The notes: generated from the letters alone by a model not told the origin. Shown: positions 23,653 through 31,848, numbered from the stretch's first letter. The stretch is DNA of 35,676 nucleotides from Nitrosotalea sp. (GCA_029850515.1 JARCRW010000085.1:1-35676), one strand, 5' to 3'. Program-made: numbers and translations.

Positions 23653-25035
23653 ATGATACGAAAATTCAACACGAATAATACTGCAAAAACCAAGATATTG
23701 ATACTGGGAGGAGGATTTGCTGGAAGCAATGTATTGTACGAAATGCAAAAACAATCAAAAAGAAATGATGTTGAAATTACTTTGGTAAGTCAGGATAATT
23801 TTTTCCTTTTTACACCCATGTTGCCAGAAGTCTCATCTGGGATGCTTCATGCAAGCGATATAACTACACCGATTCGTTCTTTTTGTAAAACTGCAAACTT
23901 TTGTCACGCAAAGATTCTCTCAATTGATATGGAAAACAAACATGTTTCCATAATTAGAATATTTGATCAAAAAGAAACTGTGTTAGAATATGACTATCTT
24001 GTACTTGCTCTTGGTAGCAAAGATAATTTCTTTGGAAACATTAACATTGAAGAATTTGCATTTACCATAAAAACACTGGAAGATGCAATAGCAATTAGAA
24101 ATCACATTATCAGCGTACTGGAATGTGCAGATCAGGAAAGAGATCAAATCCTTCAAGAGCAGCTTTTGAGATTTGTTGTAGTCGGAGGGGGATTTGCAGG
24201 AGTTGAAATTGCTACGGAAATACATCACTTTTTGCAAGATGCAACAAAAAACTATTACAAAAATATTGACTCGACAAAAATTCGTACTATTATTGTATCA
24301 GCAAGAGAAGGAATTTTACCTGAGGTTGGAGAAGAACTTGGTAAATTTGCACTTGAGCATGTTAGAAAATCAGGGATCGAAGTAATCACAAATACAAAAG
24401 CAGTTGATGCTGGAGAGGATCATGTGCTTTTGAGTGACAATACAATAATTCCCTGTGCTACCTTGATCTGGGCAGGAGGAGTTACAGTAGACCCGTTGAT
24501 ATCTACACTCAAGTGTGAACATGGTCAATCTGGTCGCTTGGTCGTTGATCAGTATATGAGACTAAAAGATTATCCTAGTATTTTTGCGCTAGGAGATTGT
24601 GCAAATCTGGTTGACAGTAAAACTAATACCGTGTATCCTACCACTGCACAAATTGCCATAAGACAAGCCAAGCTAGTCTCAGAAAATTTGATTGCAGATA
24701 TTACGGGCGCAATAAATTCGATGAAACCATTTCTATATCATAACAAAGGGGTAATGGCTACAATAGGCAAGAGAACTGGAGTTGCACTTCTTAATGGTAG
24801 AAAAATATATGGATTTACCGCATGGCTCTTGTGGAGATCATTTTATTGGACACACTTGCCAACACGTGAAAAGAAGATCAAAGTTGGATTTGACTGGTTT
24901 CTTAGCTTGATCTTTCGTGCTGATATAATGACAGTAGGGTTCATCAAGAAAAAGACTTTGAGTAGATTGGAAACTCCCATCTATTCTGCAATAGAACGTA
25001 GTATTGATCAATCCCAAAATACGTCGTACCTATGA
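23653..25035 (+). CDS. Type II NADH dehydrogenase (NDH-2)
   Basis: A 460-residue flavoprotein that oxidises NADH and reduces membrane quinone without proton pumping. It has the FAD-binding GGGFAG near residues 19-24, the second NAD-binding VVVGGGFAGVEIATEI, and the FAD-contacting IFALGDCAN. The C-terminal RSFYWTHLP...WFLSLIF region is amphipathic, as used by NDH-2 for membrane attachment. It is full length for the family. Alternatives are related FAD-dependent oxidoreductases such as sulfide:quinone reductase, but conserved Cys for that are not evident. Its neighbours are flavodoxin-fold reductases, so this is a redox region. Confidence 0.92.
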   Translation: MIRKFNTNNTAKTKILILGGGFAGSNVLYEMQKQSKRNDVEITLVSQDNFFLFTPMLPEVSSGMLHASDITTPIRSFCKTANFCHAKILSIDMENKHVSIIRIFDQKETVLEYDYLVLALGSKDNFFGNINIEEFAFTIKTLEDAIAIRNHIISVLECADQERDQILQEQLLRFVVVGGGFAGVEIATEIHHFLQDATKNYYKNIDSTKIRTIIVSAREGILPEVGEELGKFALEHVRKSGIEVITNTKAVDAGEDHVLLSDNTIIPCATLIWAGGVTVDPLISTLKCEHGQSGRLVVDQYMRLKDYPSIFALGDCANLVDSKTNTVYPTTAQIAIRQAKLVSENLIADITGAINSMKPFLYHNKGVMATIGKRTGVALLNGRKIYGFTAWLLWRSFYWTHLPTREKKIKVGFDWFLSLIFRADIMTVGFIKKKTLSRLETPIYSAIERSIDQSQNTSYL

Positions 25036-25085
25036 GTGTCTTTTTGAAGTGATTATATTGTGCAGGTTTTATTTTGTAACAGAAC

Positions 25086-25700
25086 ATGAAGACACTGCTT
25101 GTGAAATATACGCCACGGGAAGAAAGATCTAGTAGCAAAAAATTGTTGGATGCTTTTAAAAATGAAATAAAAAACTCGGAAATTGAGATCCTTGATCTTT
25201 GCATTGATGTTCCAGACTTGTTCGACTCTGAAAGCATAAATGCGTACATTCACAGAAACTATCTAAAGGGAGAACTTTCTCAAGGACAAAAGAAATCTCT
25301 GGAGAAAATGGATCGCATAACTCACCAAGTGCAATCTGCAGATGTTGTTGTAATTGCCTTTCCAATGCACAATTTCTCAATGCCTGCCTCAGTAAAGGCA
25401 TGGTTTGATTCCATCATGTTAAAGGGCCAAACATGGGATGCTGCCAATGGAAAATATTTCGGTCTCATGGGTGGTAAAAAAACACTGATAATTGTCTCAT
25501 CTGGCGGGTTTTATACAAGTGATCCAATGATACACTGGGAACATGCCATGTCTCTTGCCAAAATAGAGTTCCAATTCATGGGGTTCTCAGATGTTCGTGG
25601 AATATTAAACGAGGGCATGAATGCAGGAGGCGAAACCACGTCTGATAATATTAAAAAATCACTTGATGCGGTCAAAAAAATAACAATGGAATGGTATTGA
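25086..25700 (+). CDS. FMN-dependent NADH-azoreductase-like flavodoxin-fold protein
   Basis: A 204-residue protein of the flavodoxin_2/AzoR family. It shows a phosphate-binding N-terminal loop (KYTPREERSSSKKLL), the FMN-contact PMHNFSMPASVKAWFDSI (characteristic), and the SSGGFY/EHAMSLAKIEF core. It probably reduces quinones or azo compounds with NAD(P)H. It is 50 nt downstream of NDH-2 on the same strand, possibly co-transcribed. Substrate unknown. Confidence 0.93.
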   Translation: MKTLLVKYTPREERSSSKKLLDAFKNEIKNSEIEILDLCIDVPDLFDSESINAYIHRNYLKGELSQGQKKSLEKMDRITHQVQSADVVVIAFPMHNFSMPASVKAWFDSIMLKGQTWDAANGKYFGLMGGKKTLIIVSSGGFYTSDPMIHWEHAMSLAKIEFQFMGFSDVRGILNEGMNAGGETTSDNIKKSLDAVKKITMEWY

Positions 25701-25767
25701 ATCTAAACCAGTACATATTTGCCATGTTTATGTAAACAATATTTGTACAAAATAAAGCGTAGATGTT

Positions 25768-25965
25768 TTATCCATACCAAGGAAAGTTTTCCTTATCTGC
25801 TTTTTTTGGAAGTTCCTCTATTATTGCCTGTACCACTTCGGTGTGATTGTATGTTATGTGCCGTAAAAATTTCTTAGAGTTATCATCTGTAGGCATACTT
25901 TCATTTATTTCTCTGATGATGTCCTTGCATTCTCTACATGGATTGAATTCTATGTAAAATTTCAA
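25768..25965 (-). CDS. Small CxxC protein, possibly 5'-truncated
   Basis: 65 residues from TTG 25965, with a CREC pair at residues 10-13 and helical C-terminus. The frame stays open upstream for about 25 more codons (FTIPSQIIGDTSSINGEYVY) with no ATG before a stop, and the TATA-like TATATAAT abuts the TTG. This suggests a 5'-truncated remnant or an unusual start. Unrecognised. Confidence 0.45.
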   Translation of the reverse strand: MKFYIEFNPCRECKDIIREINESMPTDDNSKKFLRHITYNHTEVVQAIIEELPKKADKENFPWYG

Positions 25966-26094
25966 ATTATATACATACTCTCCATTGATACTTGAAGTAT
26001 CTCCTATTATTTGACTTGGGATTGTGAAACTTGGTCACACCCTGTATGGTCCTAGTCGTCTAAAACGAGATTATTTATCCCAGAAAAATGAGGG

Positions 26095-26682
26095 ATGTAT
26101 ATGGTATTTAGAGTGCTAGGCATCGGATCTAGTCTACGTGACAGTGCTTCCAGTACCACTGGATTATCTGTTACACTAGATCTTGCAAGAAAATATGGTG
26201 CAGAAACACGATTGTTAGATCTTAAGCAAAACAAATTACCACTATATGATCCAGGTGAAAGCCAGTCAAATCCTGAAATAAAAAAAACAAAAGATGATGT
26301 AGTGTGGGCAGACGCCTTGATTCTTTCCACCCCTGACTATCATGGCTCAATGTCTGGGGCAATGAAGAATTTTCTCGATTATTTTTGGGCAGAATTTGCA
26401 GGGAAAACCTTTGGGTACATATGCGCATCGCATGAAAAAGGTTTGACTGCAATGGATCAAATGAGAACAGCAGTACGACAATGCTATGGCTGGAGTATGC
26501 CATATGGGGTGTCTATAAGCGACAGTGAAGATTTTACAGGCGGAAAAATAAATCCCAAGCTAGAATCACGATTGGATATGTTGGCAAGAGATCTGGTTGT
26601 CTATGGTAGTCTTTTGCGACAGCAGTTTATACGAGACTTGGATGACACTGCCAACACCTTTGCATCTAGATATAGAAAATGA
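26095..26682 (+). CDS. NADPH-dependent FMN reductase family protein
   Basis: A 195-residue flavodoxin-fold reductase. It has the phosphate loop GIGSSLRDSASS, the FMN-binding STPDYHGSMSGAMKNFLDYF (hallmark), and a C-terminal alpha/beta. It reduces FMN or quinones with NAD(P)H. The Met at 26101 (MVFRVLGIG) is as likely as 26095; the box TTATTTATCC (26071-26080) is about 27 nt upstream. A few hundred nt after the AzoR-like protein. Substrate unknown. Confidence 0.93.
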   Translation: MYMVFRVLGIGSSLRDSASSTTGLSVTLDLARKYGAETRLLDLKQNKLPLYDPGESQSNPEIKKTKDDVVWADALILSTPDYHGSMSGAMKNFLDYFWAEFAGKTFGYICASHEKGLTAMDQMRTAVRQCYGWSMPYGVSISDSEDFTGGKINPKLESRLDMLARDLVVYGSLLRQQFIRDLDDTANTFASRYRK

Positions 26683-26711
26683 TTTTAAATAATTTCTTGC
26701 CTATGCATTTG

Positions 26712-27139
26712 TCATTTTACAATTAAGACAGGACACTTGGAATGCTGAGACACTCCACTCGCAACACTTTCAAGAAGTAATTTTTTAAAACCTCCCAACT
26801 CACGTTAACCCGTTACTATCAAGTCGACATTATGAGATTTTGCGTATGAAACCAATGAATCTGTAATTGATCGTACTTTTAATATCTCAATTTTGTACCG
26901 CATCTTTAATTTTTTTAATTGGGATTCTAGGACCAATGCTGATTTCGCGGCGTCTTCTTTTAGCAGCCTTGCGGTCTCAATGTATGCTGTGCCAAAATAT
27001 AGATCTGTTGGGACCTGTATTGAGATACATGTTATGATACTGATACTTGAACTGTACTTTCTGCAAGATCTATTGCATATTCAAACGCATGGGCGGCAGA
27101 CTCTGATTTATCATATGGGGCCATGATATGGTTTATCAT
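26712..27139 (-). pseudogene. Decayed universal stress protein (UspA family)
   Basis: Reading from ATG 27139 gives IMAPYDKSESAAHAFEYAI, then after a frameshift near 27036-27060 the frame TCISIQVPTDLYFGTAYIET... and finally VDLIVTG-stop-RELGGFKKLLLESVASGVSQ, the UspA ATP-binding signature (GxxxG), ending at TGA 26712-26714. An in-frame TAA (26805-26807) interrupts the signature. The total length (about 142 codons) matches the family, so it is a recently inactivated gene. Confidence 0.85.
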
Positions 27140-27275
27140 GTGCCTACTTGGCTATCATTTGATTTAAATAATTTTTTCAGATTTCTGTCACTTTTGTTTG
27201 GTCTGATTGCAAGTATGATTGGTTGTTTACCTTATTCCTTAAGATTTATTAGAAATATCAAAATAGAGTATTTCT

Positions 27276-27581
27276 ATGTTATTTGGAGTCTTTGCAATAC
27301 ATAGTCCTGATTTATGTCCAATGAATAATAAAAACAGCAAAAAAATATTCATGGGAATACAAGGGAAAATGAAGGCAACACAAAAAAAATTCAATGTTAA
27401 AAAAGTACTGGGTTTTTACATGTCTGTTCTTGAGCATGAATGGATAATAATCCTAGATGCAGAAAACGCACATGATATAGAACAAATGTGCATAGAAGTA
27501 GGGATCTCAACTACAAGTACCGTGAAGATTGTTCCTATAAGTGACATGCAAAAGGTAATGGATACTCTAAAATCTAGTTAA
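27276..27581 (+). CDS. Small alpha/beta (ferredoxin-like) protein
   Basis: A 101-residue protein. Strand/helix order (LFGVFAIHS, GKMKATQKKFNV, VLGFYMSVLEHEWIIILDAENAHDIEQM, TVKIVPISDM) suggests a dimeric ferredoxin-like barrel fold such as DUF3303; inferred only. The box GATTTATTAG (27243-27252) is about 28 nt upstream. Convergent with the malic enzyme gene; 27582-27752 contains a frame with CYKC and FCEG but no start. Confidence 0.65.
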   Translation: MLFGVFAIHSPDLCPMNNKNSKKIFMGIQGKMKATQKKFNVKKVLGFYMSVLEHEWIIILDAENAHDIEQMCIEVGISTTSTVKIVPISDMQKVMDTLKSS

Positions 27582-27752
27582 TTTTTGTAAAAATAATGTT
27601 TTTTCTCTGAACTCCTTCGCAAAACATTCTTGTCTCAAAGAGAATAGTTTTCTTGCACTTGTAACAATCATAGTTTTGTGATGTGAAAACTAATCTGGAA
27701 CTGTTGTATGTGATAAAAAATGCTGATCGACGAGGATACTGGTTAATACATG

Positions 27753-28931
27753 TTATTTTTTATAAAACTTTTTTAATGCTCTGGATATGTTTTGTTGAAG
27801 TCTCAGGTCTCCCACATTTGATATGATATTGTCATAGCGTAATTGTCTTTTTGGCATTGTATCTGAAATTGCTACGGCTACGGCATAAAGTATTTTTGTC
27901 TCTATTTTGGATATGCCATGGTCCAAGATTGCTCTCATGATGTATGGAAAAACTAGAGCATTGTTTACTCTGTTATGAAATTGATAGCTGCCCGTGGCAA
28001 CAATTCTTGCACCTGCTTTTTTTGCAATGGCTGGATCAATTTCTGGCTCTGGATTGGTGAGCGCAAAAACTATTGCATCTTTTTTCATTTTTTTGATTGT
28101 ATCTTCTGTAATCAAATTACTTATTCCTGAGACTCCTATGAAGACATCTGCATTTTTTATAACGTCTTCAAGAGATCCTTTCTCTCTTTTTGGGTTGGTA
28201 TGTACAGCAATCTCATTTTTGTATTTGTTCATGTTTTTTCTTCTGCCTTTGTATATTGCACCTGTTGAATCTGACACAATCAGATTTTTACATCCTGCAA
28301 ATCTGAGTATCTCTGTTATGCCTACTCCAGCAGAGCCTGCCCCAGCTACAATTATCTTGACTGACTCTAGTTGTTTTTTGACAAGTTTGAGTGCATTCAA
28401 AAGAGCTGCAAGCGCTACAACAGAAGTACCATGTCTGTCATCATGAAATACTGGAATTGGTATTTTTTTTTGTAATTCTTGCGAAATATCAAGAACCTTT
28501 GGTGATTCAATATCTTCCAAATTTATTGCGCCAAATGATGGTTCTATTGCAATGATTGTTTCAATTATCTTTTTTTTATCTATTGTACCCAAGCAGATTG
28601 GAAATGCGGTGATTCCTGCATATTGTTTATACAATATAGCTTTTCCTTCCATCACTGGCATTGCAGCATATGGACCTATGTTTCCAAGGCCTAGAATTCT
28701 TGTTCCGTCAGTCACGATTGCGACATTATTTCTCTTTGATGTGAGAACAAATTTTTTTTCTGGATGATCAAACACTTCTTTTGATACGGCCGCAACACCT
28801 GGTGTGTATATCATCTGAATTTCCTTAATGCTAAGACGGCGTGATTTTTGTCCTAGCAATATGGTGCCCTTTAGTTTCTCATGATACCTGATGGATTTTT
28901 TGGCAATATCGCGTGATGGAGACACTATCAT
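27753..28931 (-). CDS. NAD(P)-dependent malic enzyme (oxaloacetate-decarboxylating malate dehydrogenase)
   Basis: A 392-residue enzyme converting malate to pyruvate and CO2. N-terminal YTPGVAAVS contains the catalytic Tyr, MEGKAILYKQYAG the catalytic Lys, FHDDRHGTSVV the metal-binding acids, GAGSAGVGI the Rossmann loop, and FALTNPEPEI the conserved C-terminal motif. Length fits the short archaeal/bacterial form (about 390). It links the TCA or carbon-fixation pool to pyruvate and yields NAD(P)H. TATA-like TTTAAATAG (about 28949-28957) precedes the ATG. Confidence 0.95.
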   Translation of the reverse strand: MIVSPSRDIAKKSIRYHEKLKGTILLGQKSRRLSIKEIQMIYTPGVAAVSKEVFDHPEKKFVLTSKRNNVAIVTDGTRILGLGNIGPYAAMPVMEGKAILYKQYAGITAFPICLGTIDKKKIIETIIAIEPSFGAINLEDIESPKVLDISQELQKKIPIPVFHDDRHGTSVVALAALLNALKLVKKQLESVKIIVAGAGSAGVGITEILRFAGCKNLIVSDSTGAIYKGRRKNMNKYKNEIAVHTNPKREKGSLEDVIKNADVFIGVSGISNLITEDTIKKMKKDAIVFALTNPEPEIDPAIAKKAGARIVATGSYQFHNRVNNALVFPYIMRAILDHGISKIETKILYAVAVAISDTMPKRQLRYDNIISNVGDLRLQQNISRALKKFYKK

Positions 28932-29047
28932 TAATGATATTGTCTCCCTATTTAAAATTCAAAATTAGTTTATCGGTTAAAAGTAAAATGTGGAACAAAT
29001 TAAAAGTCTAGAAAAAGGATAAGACCTTTTTTACAGGTCAACTTGTT

Positions 29048-29107
29048 TTATTTCTTCTTTGCTTTTGCTTTTGATTTTGCTTTTGGTTTTGCTTTGGCTT
29101 TTGCCAT
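29048..29107 (-). CDS. 19-residue Lys/Ala-rich peptide
   Basis: MAKAKAKPKAKSKAKAKKK, ATG 29107 to TAA 29048-29050. It resembles the H1-like basic tails used for DNA compaction. A strong TATA box (TTATACTTAAT, rc of 29131-29141) lies 29 nt upstream, exactly at leaderless spacing. A frame this uniform (A/K/P/S only) is unlikely by chance beside such a promoter. Role in chromatin inferred. Confidence 0.6.
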   Translation of the reverse strand: MAKAKAKPKAKSKAKAKKK

Positions 29108-29130
29108 AGATATTTGCTTTCGGTATCGGT

Positions 29131-29141
29131 ATTAAGTATAA
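29131..29141 (-). promoter_or_regulatory. TATA box of the Lys/Ala peptide gene
   Basis: TTATACTTAAT on the minus strand is centred 29 nt before the ATG at 29107; consistent with archaeal TBP-dependent leaderless transcription. Confidence 0.55.
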
Positions 29142-29233
29142 TGAAATGACGCAATGATCGAAAAAGAGTCAAAATTTTGACATCAAAAGCAGATTTCGAG
29201 CATTTTTATTGAGTGATATCTAAACCACGTTTA

Positions 29234-29242
29234 GAAGGAGGT
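29234..29242 (+). promoter_or_regulatory. Strong Shine-Dalgarno of TRAM/RGG gene
   Basis: AAGGAGGTG sits 7 nt before ATG 29249 and fixes the start there (not at 29213). It stands out because most genes here are leaderless and lack one. Confidence 0.85.
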
Positions 29243-29248
29243 GCGACG

Positions 29249-29551
29249 ATGAGTTACAACGATAGAGGCGGTTCATACGGTGGACGATCAGGTGGCGGAT
29301 ACGGCGGCGGCGGTCGAAGATTTGGCGGCGGTGGCGGTAGAAGTTTTGATAACAGTCCAAAACCAGTAGAAACCGGAAAGGAATACGACGTTTCCATTAC
29401 TGAAATCAGTAGAAAAGGCGACGGTATTGCAAGAGTAGAAGGCTTTGTAATATTTGTTAAAGACGGCAAAGCTGGCCAGAATGCTAAGGTAAGAATTACC
29501 CAAGTAGGCCAGAGATTTGCTTCTGCTGAACTAGTAGAAGGTTCTCAATAA
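29249..29551 (+). CDS. TRAM-domain RNA-binding protein with RGG-rich N-terminus
   Basis: 100 residues from ATG 29249. Residues about 5-32 are Gly/Arg-rich (RGGSYGGRSGG, YGGGGRR), a low-complexity RNA-binding/phase-separation tail. Residues about 40-95 are a TRAM domain (EYDVSITEISRKGDGIAR..GFVIFV, GQNAKVRITQVGQRFA). Archaeal single TRAM proteins act as cold-inducible RNA chaperones. A perfect SD (29234-29242) indicates efficient translation, as expected for an abundant protein. A longer frame to 29213 is excluded by the SD. Confidence 0.93.
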   Translation: MSYNDRGGSYGGRSGGGYGGGGRRFGGGGGRSFDNSPKPVETGKEYDVSITEISRKGDGIARVEGFVIFVKDGKAGQNAKVRITQVGQRFASAELVEGSQ

Positions 29552-29618
29552 AATAAGGCAATTCAGATAAACATCTGATTCCTATATTTTTCTCAATTTT
29601 TATCTAATATTGTCATTT

Positions 29619-29771
29619 ATGGCATCTATTGATGGTATTATCCGTGTCTTGTTTGTTCATAATGTCCTGGCTGTTTCTTATATGATAATTTTTACATTAT
29701 TTTTTATCTGGATTGGAAAACAAACCCTTGACTACAAACATAGTCTCAAATCAACAAGAACGAATATCTAA
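29619..29771 (+). CDS. 50-residue single-TM microprotein upstream of histidine kinase
   Basis: ATG 29619 to TAA 29769-29771. It has one transmembrane segment (VLFVHNVLAVSYMIIFTLFFIWI, about residues 10-32) and a basic C-terminal tail. Its stop lies 1 nt before an in-frame ATG (29773) of the sensor kinase, suggesting coupling. A TATA-like TATATTTTTC (about 29583-29592) lies upstream. It could supply a membrane tether to the kinase; this is inferred. It overlaps the longer TTG-start reading of the kinase in another frame. Confidence 0.45.
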   Translation: MASIDGIIRVLFVHNVLAVSYMIIFTLFFIWIGKQTLDYKHSLKSTRTNI

Positions 29772-30480
29772 AATGTGTTCCTTAGACATGTCTGTAGCGA
29801 ATCACGATATGAAGACTCATCTTTCTCCAATCAAGATGTGCGTAGAAATGTTAGAGTCTCATGTATCTGGTCCGTTAAATGAAAAGCAGGAGAGGATGAT
29901 TGGAACTATACACAGGTGTGTGGATAAACTAGAGTCATTGATTAAAGATATTTCCGATGTGTCCAAACTGGAACTGCAGTCTCTAGAATTGTCAAAAACA
30001 GAGTTGAATGTGCAAAGTCTCATGGATGAATGTGCAGATCTATTACAACCTTTGATTGTGGGAAAACAGATTGAACTAAAAATAGTGGGAGTAAATGGAC
30101 TAATTTACGCAGATAAAAGCAGAATTGAGCAGGTCATTGTAAACCTGGTAAAAAACTCCGTAGATTTTGTTCCTAAAATTGATGGCAAAATCACAATAGT
30201 GGTTGAAAAAGATGGATCTTCTAATTTGCTGTTTTCTGTTAGAGATAATGGCGAAGGGATAAAATCTGAAGATCTAGGAAAAATATTTACCAAGTTTTAC
30301 AGGGGTGCCTCCAAGCCGTCTCGAATGTATGGAGGTTCAGGACTTGGGCTGGCAATTTGTAAGGGTATTGTAGAAGCACATGGGGGAAAAATATGGGTTG
30401 AATCTGGACTACAAAATGGTTCTCTGTTCAAGTTCACTATCCCCGCATGGGTACCGCAATCACAACATGTTTGCCCGTGA
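29713..30480 (+). CDS. Soluble sensor histidine kinase without obvious sensor domain
   Basis: 255 residues (TTG 29713) or 235 (ATG 29773). HisKA phosphoacceptor H31 (NHDMKTHLSP; a change from the usual HE/HD-LRTPL) and HATPase_c with N-box (VIVNLVKNSVDF), G1 (DNGEGIK), F-box (FTKFYRG) and G2 (GGSGLGL). The missing sensor region implies input through a partner; the 50-residue TM peptide just upstream is a candidate. Receiver partner not adjacent. Kinase identity secure; start uncertain. Confidence 0.9.
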   Translation: MENKPLTTNIVSNQQERISKMCSLDMSVANHDMKTHLSPIKMCVEMLESHVSGPLNEKQERMIGTIHRCVDKLESLIKDISDVSKLELQSLELSKTELNVQSLMDECADLLQPLIVGKQIELKIVGVNGLIYADKSRIEQVIVNLVKNSVDFVPKIDGKITIVVEKDGSSNLLFSVRDNGEGIKSEDLGKIFTKFYRGASKPSRMYGGSGLGLAICKGIVEAHGGKIWVESGLQNGSLFKFTIPAWVPQSQHVCP

Positions 30481-30482
30481 TA

Positions 30483-30857
30483 TCATCTAGTTTTAGAAAT
30501 GGCATCTCTTATTTCACCTGATTTCTCAAAGATTGTCTTTCCTATTTCATCAACTTCTGCACCCGTTGGCTTTTTTCCGGAATGGACAACAAAATAATAT
30601 GTTTCAAACTTACCTATGATGGAACCGTGCGTATATCCGTAGACATACTCTGATTCGTTTGCTATCTGAAAAACTTCTTGAAATTGCGGAATACGAATAT
30701 TTTTAACAAGCCCTGGAATCTTGGATATTTCTTCTTCTATCATTGTATCCAGAATTTTTTTATCTTTTTTCTCTAATACCATATTTGAAAGACGATTGGG
30801 TTCAATAAAAGTCTGATACCGTAATTTTTTTTCAACTTGGCCTATCTCTTTTTTCAT
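30483..30857 (-). CDS. Thaumarchaeal paralogous family protein (small alpha/beta), copy A
   Basis: 124 residues. A C-terminal module (SEYVYGYTHGSIIGKFETYYFVVH, GEIRDAISKTR) aligns with the upstream neighbour (SDFIYGYLVGQMEGYIAGLIVGRHGKIPD...EEIRQIM), so they are tandem duplicates. No known function. The gene overlaps its upstream neighbour by 26 nt, indicating one operon with the HD hydrolase. Confidence 0.75.
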   Translation of the reverse strand: MKKEIGQVEKKLRYQTFIEPNRLSNMVLEKKDKKILDTMIEEEISKIPGLVKNIRIPQFQEVFQIANESEYVYGYTHGSIIGKFETYYFVVHSGKKPTGAEVDEIGKTIFEKSGEIRDAISKTR

Positions 30858-31236
30858 GTATTGTCATTATTTGTCTGATCTCTTCTGCTCTTTCCTCTAC
30901 CATCTTTCTAATCTCTTTACTCTCTTCCGAATCCGGTATCTTACCATGTCTTCCAACTATAAGACCTGCAATGTATCCCTCCATTTGACCAACCAGATAA
31001 CCGTATATGAAATCTGAACCGCTTTTGAATTTCCAAATCTTTTGCAAACGAGATTCACCTTTTTTCAATAGGGTCACATTGGGACACCAATTCTTGATGG
31101 CACTTTCTATCTCTTTTCTAATGTATGCACCTAGTACCATTGGATATCTTTCATAACTCAACTCTAAAAGGTTTATTGAGCTAATTTCAAGTTGTATTGT
31201 TGCACAGTCACTGAAAAACAATGGGTCGCAATCCAT
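30832..31236 (-). CDS. Thaumarchaeal paralogous family protein, copy B
   Basis: 134 residues; shares the YGY..G...G....V..G..P motif and EIR helix with copy A. The N-terminal extension is alignable to copy A, so I keep the start at 31236, which overlaps the HD gene by 29 nt. A shorter start at 31140 is possible. Function unknown. Middle gene of an overlapping three-gene operon. Confidence 0.7.
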   Translation of the reverse strand: MDCDPLFFSDCATIQLEISSINLLELSYERYPMVLGAYIRKEIESAIKNWCPNVTLLKKGESRLQKIWKFKSGSDFIYGYLVGQMEGYIAGLIVGRHGKIPDSEESKEIRKMVEERAEEIRQIMTIHEKRDRPS

Positions 31237-31759
31237 ATGATGTGACTATGTCATTAATTCCATTTACTAGTCCCACAATCTCTGGAGTTTGGGCCTTGTT
31301 TTTGATTAGCTCTGTTTTAATTATATTCAGATAGTATAGTTTCTTTTTCATCTCCTTTGTTTTTCTTGTCTTTGAAAATGATGAATTTTTTAAATCTCTG
31401 AGATTTGCAGATATACTGCATAATTTTATTATCTTTGCCTCAAGAGGTGATTCTTTTAGTTGTTTTACATATTGTTCCTCTTGAATTGATCTTGGAAGGC
31501 TTTGATCCTTTGATATTGATAAGACTAGGACTGCCACTCTTGAACCAAACCTCTTATCTAATTCATCAAAACTTGTCTTGCCATTGTCAATTATATCGTG
31601 GAGCCAAGCAGCTGATAGTACATCATCATCTGTTATTCCGAGACTCTTGAGTCTTGCAACTACTGCCTCCAAGTATTCTTGATGTGTAACGCCATCATTT
31701 TTTATCATGCCTAGATGTCGTTCTTTTACAAAATTTTCTGCTGATTGCTTCTGGGGCAT
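31208..31759 (-). CDS. HD-domain hydrolase (RelA/SpoT-like)
   Basis: A 183-residue protein with the HD motif at H54-D55 (AAWLHDIIDNG) followed by the FDELDKRFG helix, as in (p)ppGpp hydrolase (Mesh1/SpoT) HD domains. The distal Asp that normally completes metal binding (KLADxxxN) is S115 here (KLCSISANL), so activity may be altered. No synthetase domain. It heads an operon with two overlapping paralogous genes. Substrate unknown; a small-alarmone or nucleotide hydrolase role is inferred. Confidence 0.88.
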   Translation of the reverse strand: MPQKQSAENFVKERHLGMIKNDGVTHQEYLEAVVARLKSLGITDDDVLSAAWLHDIIDNGKTSFDELDKRFGSRVAVLVLSISKDQSLPRSIQEEQYVKQLKESPLEAKIIKLCSISANLRDLKNSSFSKTRKTKEMKKKLYYLNIIKTELIKNKAQTPEIVGLVNGINDIVTSYGLRPIVFQ

Positions 31760-31848
31760 GATTTGGATTCTTTCTGAAAATCAACTTAATCTTTCTGATC
31801 TAACAATATGGGACTAGATCAAAAAAATTTTTTTAAGCGTTTTTCAGC

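Noticed and set aside
26893-27126. 77-codon plus-strand frame
   Set aside because: It is antisense to the UspA pseudogene fragments, which explain the sequence better.
27582-27752. Minus-strand frame with CYKC and FCEG zinc-ribbon-like pairs
   Set aside because: No start codon in frame after the upstream stop; may be a remnant, not supported as a gene.
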